Below, one piece after another: positions 41,134 to 48,349 of a stretch of 48,349 nucleotides of DNA. The DNA is from Eubacteriales bacterium (GTDB lineage: Bacteria; Bacillota; Clostridia; Lachnospirales; Lachnospiraceae), in contig JAUNCG010000014.1 of NCBI GenBank assembly GCA_030526715.1, positions 1-48,349 of the forward strand. Direction: 5' to 3'. Position 1 is the first letter of the stretch, and every line of letters begins with the position of its first letter. A program made the translations under genes and the position numbers. The notes below the pieces were generated by a model that was not told the origin of the DNA, did no database searches, and saw nothing but the letters and a program-made list of their open reading frames with translations.

Positions 41134-42189
41134 TTAGTAATTCAAAACGGTGGTATCCACCGGACAGCTGTCATAGACAACCTTCAGAGATTCGGGATTC
41201 ATACGAATACAGCCGTGAGAGGCAGGATATCCCATCGGAGAACCGAGACGTCTGTGGATCCAGTTACCCTTCTGGTATTTCGTACTATAGTGGAAACGAA
41301 GACCATAGCCGCCGTAGGTAGCATAGCTGGTCGTCTTGAGCTGCACGCGATACAGACCCTTTACAGAAGGCGTCTCAAATCTGCCGACGACGCACGGCCA
41401 AGTATTCACGAGCTTCCAGTTGCGGGCAGAGCCTTTGAAGAGGGAAACCTTACAGGTATAAAAATTCACCCAGATCAGATAATTTGTCTTGCTGGAGTAG
41501 CCCTTGCGGTTCACATAGCTCTCTTTTGCAGCTGTGGTATAATCGATCTTGTTGTTATAATAGAAATCCGTATAGGTCAGCGCAGAGCCCTGTACCTTGA
41601 TCTTCTGATTTTTCTTATAGGCACCGAGCGTAGGCTGGTTGGTTCTGCTGAAGGCAACGATCTGTGTGCCTTTTTTCAGAGTGATCGTCTTACCGGTAGT
41701 AAGATTCTGCGCCTTGATATCACGCTTCACCGTAGCCTTATAGTAAGTACCGTGTACATCTTTGGTAGAATTGAGATTTACCGTCTTCTTGTTGGAAGAA
41801 GAGCCGGTCACGGCATCCTTGGAATACGGTACTCCGCTGACTGCATCGGAAAACTTGCTGTAAACGACCTGTCCTCCGGATTTGACGAAGCTCTTCACAC
41901 GGAAGGTAGCCGTGAGATCCGGCTCCAGTCCGGTGACCGTGTAGCTGGTCTGCTTCGTGGTGGCGATCTGCTTGTAGGTAGCGTTTGCAGCGTTATATTG
42001 GAAGATCGCGTAACCGGAGGCGCCTCTTACGGACGACCATTTGAAGGAAACGGATTTGATGCCTGCCTCGCGAAATTCAATGGACGCCGGCTTTGCGGGA
42101 GTCTTTGCTTTTGCGGATACAACGCCGGAGCAAAGAAATGCAAGCAGAAGCATCAGCAGAATAGGTGCAATACGTTTGATTCGTTTCAT
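41134..42189 (-). CDS. L,D-transpeptidase with FnIII domain (downstream copy)
   Basis: A 351-residue exported YkuD-family enzyme that can form 3-3 peptidoglycan crosslinks. Start ATG 42189 follows GAAAGGA. After a signal peptide (APILLMLLLAFLCSG, cleavage after VSA) comes an FnIII-like domain (SVSFKWSSVRGASGYAIFQY...FRVKSFVKSG). A middle beta domain (YYKATVKRDIKAQNLTTGKT) precedes the YkuD domain with the catalytic motif SHGCIRMNP and the upstream histidine in WIHRRLGSPMGYPA. It is a paralogue of the neighbouring gene, sharing domain order and the middle domain. The two are 36 bases apart and probably cotranscribed. Confidence 0.9.
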   Translation of the reverse strand: MKRIKRIAPILLMLLLAFLCSGVVSAKAKTPAKPASIEFREAGIKSVSFKWSSVRGASGYAIFQYNAANATYKQIATTKQTSYTVTGLEPDLTATFRVKSFVKSGGQVVYSKFSDAVSGVPYSKDAVTGSSSNKKTVNLNSTKDVHGTYYKATVKRDIKAQNLTTGKTITLKKGTQIVAFSRTNQPTLGAYKKNQKIKVQGSALTYTDFYYNNKIDYTTAAKESYVNRKGYSSKTNYLIWVNFYTCKVSLFKGSARNWKLVNTWPCVVGRFETPSVKGLYRVQLKTTSYATYGGYGLRFHYSTKYQKGNWIHRRLGSPMGYPASHGCIRMNPESLKVVYDSCPVDTTVLNY

Positions 42190-42225
42190 GGGAAATAAAT
42201 CCTTTCTCATTGTAGTCAGTTCATA

Positions 42226-43245
42226 TTAAAAAGTTACAACTCTGGTACCGAGCTTACAGTTATTATAGATCCACATCAGGTTATCGGGAGCCATTCGGAT
42301 ACAGCCATGAGAGACTGCAGCCTGTCCTCTGTTGCTGTCCACATAATTGTGGAATGCGTTTGCGGAGTTATATTTTTCACTGTAATTTGTAAAATAGATA
42401 AGAGGATAACCGCCATAGCCCTCTCTCTTGTACCCCTTAATATCATAAATGCCGACCGGTGTTCGGGTGTTGAGCGCGCCGATGATACAGGGAATGGTAC
42501 GGACGAGCTTCCATTTGCCGCGACTGCCCTTAAATACATTCACTCTCAGGGTATACTGGCTGACCCAGATCAAATAATCAGTCTCACTATAGTAGGCACG
42601 GCCATTGACGTAGGACTCTTTTACCTTTGTGGAATAATCCTGTGTGGTAGTCTTCAGACTGGTATAATTCAGGCTGTTATGTGAGATCTTAACAGAAGCC
42701 TTCAGCTTGCCGTTCACATAGTAGTAGCAGACCGGCGTACCGTCGTATGCAGTAGCGACAACCTGCGTCCCCTTTTTCAGTGAGATCTTTTGATTATTCT
42801 GACGATTGGTCAGCGTCATATCTTTTTTCAGGGTCGCATTATAATAAGCGGTATGTACGCTCTCAGCAGCTTTGTTCATCTTGGTCGCCTTGATGGTGAC
42901 GGTATTGGAAAATCCGCTGTAGAGCTTGCCGTCCTTGCTGTTCTTATAAGCGCGTACCCTAAAGGTATATTTCTGACCGACCTTCAGATTGCCCTTCATA
43001 TAGGAATCGCGTTTGGTAATGGCGATCTTCTTGAAGTCCTCAGAGTCTTTGCTCATATAGACCTCGTACCCATCCGCTCTTCCGGAAGTATTCCACTTCA
43101 CGGTGATGATTTTTGTCTTAGAACTGGAGTGGCGCAGATTTGTCGGCGTCGCGGGATGTTCCGCAGCGGAGGCGGAAACACCTGTCAGCATCAGACAAAT
43201 CAGAAGCGTACTCAGAAGTAAGAAAAATCGATAGTTTGTCTTCAT
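42226..43245 (-). CDS. L,D-transpeptidase with FnIII domain (upstream copy)
   Basis: A 339-residue exported YkuD-family enzyme. Start ATG 43245 (MKTNYRFFLLLSTLLICLML) follows AAAGGAG; the longer frame upstream to 43461 overlaps promoters and is not coding. It has a signal peptide ending SASAAE, an FnIII-like domain (IITVKWNTSGRADGYEVYMS, FRVRAYKNS), the shared middle beta domain (YYNATLKKDMTLTNRQNNQK), and a YkuD domain with SHGCIRMAPDNL and the histidine in NAFHNYVD. Paralogy to the adjacent gene points to tandem duplication. Such enzymes make beta-lactam-insensitive crosslinks. Confidence 0.9.
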   Translation of the reverse strand: MKTNYRFFLLLSTLLICLMLTGVSASAAEHPATPTNLRHSSSKTKIITVKWNTSGRADGYEVYMSKDSEDFKKIAITKRDSYMKGNLKVGQKYTFRVRAYKNSKDGKLYSGFSNTVTIKATKMNKAAESVHTAYYNATLKKDMTLTNRQNNQKISLKKGTQVVATAYDGTPVCYYYVNGKLKASVKISHNSLNYTSLKTTTQDYSTKVKESYVNGRAYYSETDYLIWVSQYTLRVNVFKGSRGKWKLVRTIPCIIGALNTRTPVGIYDIKGYKREGYGGYPLIYFTNYSEKYNSANAFHNYVDSNRGQAAVSHGCIRMAPDNLMWIYNNCKLGTRVVTF

Positions 43246-43323
43246 AGTAACTCCTTTCTCTGTAAAAAAATATTCATAAAATTCCCCCCGAATATGTCTG
43301 AAATTATGAATTTTATATGAATT

Positions 43324-43352
43324 ATCATAATAAAATCGCAGTCGTATGTCAA
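43324..43352 (-). promoter_or_regulatory. Promoter of the L,D-transpeptidase pair
   Basis: On the minus strand TTGACA (43347-43352, perfect) and TATGAT (43324-43329) are 17 bases apart. Confidence 0.82.
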
Positions 43353-43367
43353 TAGAATTTCCCTTTA

Positions 43368-43396
43368 TTGAATAATTTTGCCGGATAGTGTATAAT
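43368..43396 (+). promoter_or_regulatory. Promoter of the yfhO-GT2-ATP-grasp operon
   Basis: TTGAAT and a perfect TATAAT are separated by 17 bases. It is back to back with the divergent L,D-transpeptidase promoter, with only 15 bases between the two minus-35 boxes, so one regulator could influence both. Confidence 0.8.
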
Positions 43397-43439
43397 AAAA
43401 AAATATTTCTTTTTAAAAGTATTCCTGAGGAGAATTTAC

Positions 43440-46151
43440 ATGAATCATAAAGAAAATACACATGAGAAGAGCGAGATGTCCGTAAAAAGATATGTTATGG
43501 TCTATACGATCGGCTTCTGTGTGTTGTTTTTGGCGGCGTTTGCTCTGGTATTTATCACTGGAAAAGGGTTGCTGTGGACAACGGACGCCAAGCCTCAGTA
43601 TCTGACCTATCTGCAGTATATGGGACAGTATATGAGAGACATGATAAGAAGAGCGCTGCAGGGAGATGTTACGCTGCGTATGTTCGACTTTTCCATTGGA
43701 ATGGGGGAGGATGTGCGGTCGGTTTTTCGTATGCATCTGACAGATTTTCTGAGTGTGCTGATCCCGTCTCGTTATACGGAAATATTTTACAATATTATGA
43801 TGGTGGTACGCTATTATCTGGCAGGGCTTGCCTTTTCCGCCTTCTGCTTTTACAGATCCCTTTCGAGATTTCGTACGCTGGCAGGGGCTATGGTCTACGT
43901 ATTTTGCGGGTATGTTTTTCACTTTGGAGTGAAGCATCCGGTGTTTACGGCTCCGCTGATTTTTCTGCCTCTGCTGCTGATCGCGCTTGACAGGCTGATT
44001 CGGAAAAAACGGGGATGGGTATTGCTTTACAGCTTTATGGTGGGGCTGTCCCTGATGACGAATTATTACTTTTTATATATGAACACTTTTGCCATGGGAG
44101 TGTATGCGCTTCTGGTATTTGGCGAGATCTATCCAAAGGGACAGGGACGCGCGGCGGAGTTTGGTAGGATGATGTGGCGCATCGTCAGCGGCTATGTGTT
44201 GGGATGTGGTATGGCGATGGTCTTCTTTCTTCCGACCATGGCGCGTCTGATGAATTCTGTGCGGGTTGGCAGCGGTAAGGAGCTGGAGATGAGCCTGTGG
44301 CATTATCCTTCATTGCGAAGCCTTTCGGTACTGATGAATCTGATCACTCCGGCCAGAGACGCCGGATCAGCCACGTATTTGAATTTTGCAGTGATCGTGA
44401 TCCCGGCGGTTACGATACTTTTTGTGAGAAAATGGAGAGAGCATTGGCGATTAAAGGTCGTATGGCTCGTAGAGCTCATGCTGCTGGTTCTGCCGGCAGG
44501 AGGATATATGATGTCCGGCTTCAGCGCTTTTAATAACCGTTGGACGTATCTGGTTTCTTTCACGGCAGCGCTGACCGTTACGGTAATGCTTGAAGAGCTC
44601 CAAAAAATGACCTTGCGACAGATGCAGGCGCTCGCAGGTATTACGGCGGTATACGGAGTGCTGACGATTATTTTCCGCAGAGATGATATACGTACATGGG
44701 CGGCCTTTGTACAGCTTTTGCTCTGTACGGGGATACTTCTGAGGATGAATCGAAAAAAGCTCTGGTCCGGGCAGGCTGGTCGCAGGATTCTTGCGGGTAT
44801 TGTGTGCGTATCGATAACCGTGAACGGGATGTGTACCTTTGTGCCGTTTATCACTACGTTTCTCTATGAGCTGTACGGCTGGAATGAAGCGGCACAGAGC
44901 ATGAGAGATTCTGAGTATCAGTATCTGGCGGCGCTTCCCGATGATGAGTTTTACAGGACAGACTCTCACCTAGTGGTGGATAATTATGAAAATATGCCGA
45001 TTTTTCTTGGATATCACGGCATCTCGCTTTACAACAGCGTGGTCAACGGCGAAGAGGTTCGCTATCATAAGGAACTGGAGAACGCCGGAATCAGTGCGAT
45101 CCACCGCATCTACTCCATGGATGGAAGAGCGCCGATGGAGGCACTGGCGAATGTAAAATATTACATGACGAAGGTCGGAGAAGAAAAAGCGGTACCTTAT
45201 GGATTTTCCGCCGACGAGGAGCATTCCGGACAGGATTATCTGATATATCAGAATGATTATCCGCTGGCCTTTGGATATACCTATGATACATGGATATCGG
45301 AGGAAGACTACGAAGCTATGGACGGTCTTACCAGACAGGAGGCTATGCTGGATGGCGTGGTGATCTCCCCAAATGCGGATGTTACCGGTATGCAGCAGTA
45401 TGCTTTGAAGAGCTATGCGACGACAGAGAAGCCGGTTCTGTTGTCCTCGGACGAGACTCTGAAGATCAAGCAAAACGGAACGGTTTACCGTGTGAAGGAA
45501 GCAAATGCGTCTATGAAGCTATCCTATCAAAAGAAAGCAGGATATGAGGCATATCTTCATTTTAAGAATCTGCAGAATGATACGGAATACAGCAGGATCT
45601 ATGTGAACACCTCCGATCTGCAGAAAAAGATCGTGGTGCGCGGTCTGACGAGAGACTATTCTCTTGGGAGAACGGAATATCTGGTATACCTCGGCTACAG
45701 TGAGACGGAGGGCGAGGATACTATGGATGTCATCTTCGGATCCAGAGGAAAGTACACCATGGATGATTATGAGATCTGCTATATACCACGCGATGAGTAT
45801 GCGCAAAAGATTGCCGCAAGAAATGAAGGCGCCATGCAGGAGGTGACGTTTTCCATGAATCGGATAGATGGAACGGCTGTCTTGAAGGAGGATAGGCTCA
45901 TGGTGCTGTCCGTGCCCTACAGCAGTGGCTGGAAGGTCTATGTGGACGGAGAGAAGATAACGAGCTTCCGGGCCAATTCCATGTATACGGGCATACGTCT
46001 GTCCGCAGGCGAACACAAAATAGAGTTGCGTTATACGACTCCCGGACTTATACTGGGAGGAGAGATCAGCGCGGTGAGCGTGTTGATCTATCTTGGATTA
46101 TGGATGATGATAAGAAAGAGAAAGAAGGTACAGGAATGCGGTATTCAGTAG
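43440..46151 (+). CDS. yfhO: YfhO-family membrane glycosyltransferase-like protein
   Basis: A 903-residue membrane protein with about twelve N-terminal helices, a large extracytoplasmic C-terminal region, and one final helix (EISAVSVLIYLGLWMMI). N-terminal residues KGLLWTTDAKPQYLTYLQYM include the conserved aspartate in the first outside loop typical of GT-C fold enzymes, and FSIGMGEDV follows. In Bacillus, YfhO transfers GlcNAc from a lipid carrier to lipoteichoic acid. The next gene is a GT2 enzyme like its partner CsbB, supporting the same role here. The end overlaps that gene by 16 bases. Ribosome site GAGGAG. Confidence 0.88.
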   Translation: MNHKENTHEKSEMSVKRYVMVYTIGFCVLFLAAFALVFITGKGLLWTTDAKPQYLTYLQYMGQYMRDMIRRALQGDVTLRMFDFSIGMGEDVRSVFRMHLTDFLSVLIPSRYTEIFYNIMMVVRYYLAGLAFSAFCFYRSLSRFRTLAGAMVYVFCGYVFHFGVKHPVFTAPLIFLPLLLIALDRLIRKKRGWVLLYSFMVGLSLMTNYYFLYMNTFAMGVYALLVFGEIYPKGQGRAAEFGRMMWRIVSGYVLGCGMAMVFFLPTMARLMNSVRVGSGKELEMSLWHYPSLRSLSVLMNLITPARDAGSATYLNFAVIVIPAVTILFVRKWREHWRLKVVWLVELMLLVLPAGGYMMSGFSAFNNRWTYLVSFTAALTVTVMLEELQKMTLRQMQALAGITAVYGVLTIIFRRDDIRTWAAFVQLLLCTGILLRMNRKKLWSGQAGRRILAGIVCVSITVNGMCTFVPFITTFLYELYGWNEAAQSMRDSEYQYLAALPDDEFYRTDSHLVVDNYENMPIFLGYHGISLYNSVVNGEEVRYHKELENAGISAIHRIYSMDGRAPMEALANVKYYMTKVGEEKAVPYGFSADEEHSGQDYLIYQNDYPLAFGYTYDTWISEEDYEAMDGLTRQEAMLDGVVISPNADVTGMQQYALKSYATTEKPVLLSSDETLKIKQNGTVYRVKEANASMKLSYQKKAGYEAYLHFKNLQNDTEYSRIYVNTSDLQKKIVVRGLTRDYSLGRTEYLVYLGYSETEGEDTMDVIFGSRGKYTMDDYEICYIPRDEYAQKIAARNEGAMQEVTFSMNRIDGTAVLKEDRLMVLSVPYSSGWKVYVDGEKITSFRANSMYTGIRLSAGEHKIELRYTTPGLILGGEISAVSVLIYLGLWMMIRKRKKVQECGIQ

Positions 46152-47146
46152 TGATACCCTGTTATAAATCGGATCAGACGATCCGCAAGGTTGTGGAACT
46201 GACTATGGAAGAGCTTCGGACGCTCGGAATTCATGATTTTGAGTTTGTGCTGGTAGATGACTGTTCGCCGGATGGCGGAAAGACAGTGGAGGCTCTGCGG
46301 GGTCTGGTGCGGGATTACCGGGAGGTGAAGGCGGTGGAGCTTGCGAAGAATGCGGGACAGCATAATGCGATTCTGGCAGCGTTGAATTACGCCACAGGGG
46401 ATGCGATCATAGCCATGGATGACGACATGCAGACGCACCCATCCCAGCTGCCTGTTTTGCTGGAGGAATTTGCGAAGGGGTATGATATCGTCTACGGTTA
46501 TTATCCGGAGAAAAAACACAGTAAATTCCGCAATTTCGGAAGCTATGTGAACTATATGTCGGTTCGCATTCTGTTGAAGAAACCAAAGGAACTGAAGACC
46601 TCCAGCTTCTGGATCATCCGGAAGTTTGTGCGGGATTACGCGGTGGAATACAAGAGCGCGTATACACATCTGCAGGGTCTGTTCCTGAGGACGACCCGGC
46701 ATATCAGCTCGGTGCCGATCCGTCATTTTGAGCGTGAAGTGGGGACCTCGAATTATACGCTCTCCAAGCTGCTGCATCTGTGGTCGAATATCATCGGATT
46801 TTCTATTGTTCCGCTGCGCTTGGCGATGTATGTGGGGTATGCTTTTTCGGGAGTCGGGCTCATAGGAACGGTATGGCTTCTGATTAATAAATGGTTGCAT
46901 CCGAACACACAGCTTGGATGGACCTCTATGCTGATGGCGATCTGCTTTTTCTCCGGAATCAATCTGCTGTTTCTCGGACTGATCGGAGAGTATATCGGAA
47001 GGATCTTTCTTGGCATGAGCAGGAATCCGCAGTATGTGGTACGTCAGGTGGATGTATACGATAATGGAAAGGAGAAAGGGTATGAAGAAACTGATGATCA
47101 TGGGGGCGGGCATCTATCAGGTACCACTGTATCTGAAGGCTCGTGA
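46136..47146 (+). CDS. GT2 polyprenyl-phosphate glycosyltransferase, CsbB/GtrB-like
   Basis: A 336-residue enzyme, start ATG 46136 (MRYSVVIPCYKSDQTIRKVV) after GAAGG. The GT-A domain has FVLVDDCSPDGG and the DxD metal motif AMDDDMQTHPSQL. Two C-terminal helices (LAMYVGYAFSGVGLIGTVWL and the one after GWTSMLMAICFFSG) anchor it, and FLGLIGEYIGRIF is typical. Such enzymes load a sugar on undecaprenyl phosphate for use by a GT-C transferase such as the upstream YfhO protein. Its last ~22 residues overlap the start of the next gene by 65 bases in another frame, and this polar tail (ETDDHGGGHLSGTTVSEGS) is likely not conserved. Confidence 0.9.
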   Translation: MRYSVVIPCYKSDQTIRKVVELTMEELRTLGIHDFEFVLVDDCSPDGGKTVEALRGLVRDYREVKAVELAKNAGQHNAILAALNYATGDAIIAMDDDMQTHPSQLPVLLEEFAKGYDIVYGYYPEKKHSKFRNFGSYVNYMSVRILLKKPKELKTSSFWIIRKFVRDYAVEYKSAYTHLQGLFLRTTRHISSVPIRHFEREVGTSNYTLSKLLHLWSNIIGFSIVPLRLAMYVGYAFSGVGLIGTVWLLINKWLHPNTQLGWTSMLMAICFFSGINLLFLGLIGEYIGRIFLGMSRNPQYVVRQVDVYDNGKEKGYEETDDHGGGHLSGTTVSEGS

Positions 47147-48260
47147 ATTGGGGATCTATACGATTGCTGTCAGCATTCCGGGAAATTATCCGGGATTTCA
47201 GTATGCAGATGAGGTCTGCTATATCAATACGGTAGACTATGACGCCGTGCTCGCGGCTGCAAGGGAGAAAAAGATCGACGGTATCGTGACGGCGGGTACC
47301 GACGTGGCGGTCATCACCATCGGTAAGGTGTGTGATGAGCTCGGACTTCCGGGACTGAGCTTCGATGCGGCACGTGTGGCATCCGACAAGCTGCTTATGA
47401 AGGAAAAATACGAGGAGTTCGGAGTGCGTACAGCGCGCTATCGCAAGATTTACTTCGAAAAGAACGATCTTCAGGAGCAGACGGCGGCGCTGCAGTTTCC
47501 GCTGATCTTTAAGGCAGTGGATTCCTCCGGAAGCCGTGGAATCGTCCGGGTAAATACGCAGGAGGAGTTCGAGGAAGCGCAGAAGGTGGTCAAGAGCGTC
47601 ACCCACAAGGATTACTATATCGTGGAGGAGTTCATCGAAGGAGAAGAATTTGGCGCGCAGGCCTTTGTGCTGAACGGAAAGGTGCAGTTTATACTTCCGC
47701 ATGGAGATTATGTGTTCCATGGGGATACCGGAGTTCCGGCCGGACATTTTGCACCGTATGAGCTTCCGGCAGGGGTGACGGAGGATGTGCGGGAGCAGAC
47801 AGAGCGTGCCATCGAGGCTATGGGTCTGAATAATTGCGCGATCAATGCGGATTTCATTATGCGCGATCAGAAGACCTATGTACTGGAGATCGGAGGAAGA
47901 GCGGGAGCTACCTGTCTGGCAGAGCTGGTGTCGATCTATTATGGGTATAACTATTACGAGAAGATTATTCAGACAGCACTGGGAGAGGAGCCCAAGTTTC
48001 CGACTGCGCAGGCGGTTCCCAATGCCAGCAAGCTTCTGATGAGCGACCGCGACGGCGTGATCAAAGAACAGCGAAACGATAACGAGCCTCAGGAGAATAT
48101 CTTTGAGATTCAGTTCGACTATCAGGTAGGAGATCATGTGCGCAGGTTCCATGTAGGACCGGATCGTATCGGTCATGTGGTGACGAAGGGAAAAACACTG
48201 GATGAGGCGGTGCGCACATTGGATGAGGCGCTGCAGAGGATTCATATCACAGTAGAATAA
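47082..48260 (+). CDS. ATP-grasp enzyme of unknown substrate
   Basis: A 392-residue ATP-grasp protein, start ATG 47082 (MKKLMIMGAGIYQVPLYLKA) after AAAGGAG inside the GT2 gene. The N-terminal pre-ATP-grasp fold is followed by LIFKAVDSSGSRGIVRV (glycine-rich loop), YIVEEFIEGEEFGAQAF, and the metal site in YVLEIGGRAGATCLAEL. These enzymes join a carboxylate to an amine through an acyl phosphate. The protein resembles carbamoyl-phosphate-synthase-like ATP-grasp ligases often seen in glycan and peptide loci. Its place behind yfhO and a CsbB-like gene suggests it adds an amino acid or similar group to an envelope sugar or its precursor, which is inference. Confidence 0.85.
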   Translation: MKKLMIMGAGIYQVPLYLKARELGIYTIAVSIPGNYPGFQYADEVCYINTVDYDAVLAAAREKKIDGIVTAGTDVAVITIGKVCDELGLPGLSFDAARVASDKLLMKEKYEEFGVRTARYRKIYFEKNDLQEQTAALQFPLIFKAVDSSGSRGIVRVNTQEEFEEAQKVVKSVTHKDYYIVEEFIEGEEFGAQAFVLNGKVQFILPHGDYVFHGDTGVPAGHFAPYELPAGVTEDVREQTERAIEAMGLNNCAINADFIMRDQKTYVLEIGGRAGATCLAELVSIYYGYNYYEKIIQTALGEEPKFPTAQAVPNASKLLMSDRDGVIKEQRNDNEPQENIFEIQFDYQVGDHVRRFHVGPDRIGHVVTKGKTLDEAVRTLDEALQRIHITVE

Positions 48261-48270
48261 AAGAAGAAGG

Positions 48271-48299
48271 AAAGGGCTTCGCTTTGCGGAGCTCTTTTT
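48271..48299 (+). terminator. Terminator of the yfhO operon
   Basis: A 12-base-pair stem (AAAGGGCTTCGC and GCGGAGCTCTTT, two G-U pairs) with a three-base loop, ending in TTTTT. It is also the likely recognition hairpin for the group IIC intron that follows. Confidence 0.85.
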
Positions 48300-48302
48300 G
48301 TA

Positions 48303-48349
48303 GTTTGCGCGCCATGGGCGCGCTCTAACAGGTGTAAGTCCTGAACACG
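48303..48349 (+). mobile_element. 5' end of a group IIC intron, cut by the window edge
   Basis: Starting at G48303, GTTTGCGCGCCATGGGCGCG, then CTCTAACAGGTGTAAGTCC and TGAACACG, aligns by eye with the first bases of the Oceanobacillus iheyensis group IIC intron (GTGTGCCCGGCATGGGTGC, then AGTCTATAGGGTGAGAGTCC and CGAAC). A hairpin of GCGCGCC and GGCGCGC corresponds to the first stem of domain I. The intron lies three bases after a Rho-independent terminator, the standard insertion site of group IIC introns. Any reverse transcriptase gene would be beyond the window. Confidence 0.8.

Noticed and set aside
41215..42198. A 327-codon plus-strand ORF
   Set aside because: It is antisense to the L,D-transpeptidase gene, which has a signal peptide and catalytic motif.
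46959..48245. A 428-codon minus-strand ORF
   Set aside because: It is antisense to the ATP-grasp gene, with shadow-like composition and no ribosome site.
1..48349. CRISPR arrays, tRNA or 16S/23S rRNA genes, prophage genes
   Set aside because: No regularly spaced direct repeats, cloverleaf sequences, rRNA segments or phage structural proteins were recognised on either strand.

Overview
The window reads as chromosomal DNA of an anaerobic, spore-forming Firmicute, most likely a gut Lachnospiraceae (Clostridia). The reasons are a cotJABC set, spoIIA (spoIIAA-spoIIAB-sigF) and spoVAA-AB-AC, a flavodiiron FprA, an anaerobic NrdG activase, strong AGGAGG ribosome sites, near-consensus sigma-A promoters and many short or overlapping gene junctions. 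The genus cannot be fixed from the sequence alone.

Layout. 1-1.3 kb is a scar zone: the right end of an IS200/IS605-type element abuts the C-terminal part of an FGGY sugar kinase, then comes a small Dabb protein followed by a C-terminal fragment of a DUF445 membrane protein. 1.3-10.4 kb holds an ABC exporter, nrdG, a DUF6512 membrane protein, cotJABC, a secreted coiled-coil protein, ftsW, an orphan NMT1/SsuA-type binding protein, a metallophosphoesterase and a short proB. 10.5-10.9 kb is the RNase P RNA gene on the minus strand, with a consensus promoter. 11-12.5 kb has a TSCPD-domain protein and fprA; 12.6-14 kb is pyrBI on the minus strand.

14.06-24.31 kb looks like one long operon starting at a perfect sigma-A promoter and ending at a strong terminator: folC-folE-HD hydrolase-folP-folBK-pheA-DUF815 AAA ATPase-ppx/gppA-ppk1. 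It links folate synthesis, phenylalanine synthesis and polyphosphate turnover. Then come a Wzx-like flippase (minus), an M15 peptidase with a fibronectin-like domain, a polar amino acid ABC transporter under a promoter that contains a perfect palindrome, and a second folC operon with a 48-residue protein and a zinc-ribbon/TPR membrane protein. 32.8-36 kb is the sporulation block.

36-48.3 kb is a cell-envelope region. It has a noncanonical dlt-like operon (adenylation enzyme, carrier protein, MBOAT, SGNH/DltD-like protein), two tandem L,D-transpeptidases with FnIII domains, and a yfhO-GT2-ATP-grasp operon that resembles the lipoteichoic-acid glycosylation pair YfhO/CsbB plus one extra enzyme. 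The window ends in what looks like the 5' end of a group IIC intron placed just after a terminator, which is the usual target of that class.

Three copies of a short dispersed repeat sit directly behind genes at 9.48, 32.81 and 36.0 kb. Two of them supply the stop codon of the preceding gene, and one ends a spoVA operon that lacks its usual spoVAD/AE. No CRISPR array, tRNA, 5S/16S/23S rRNA or prophage was seen.
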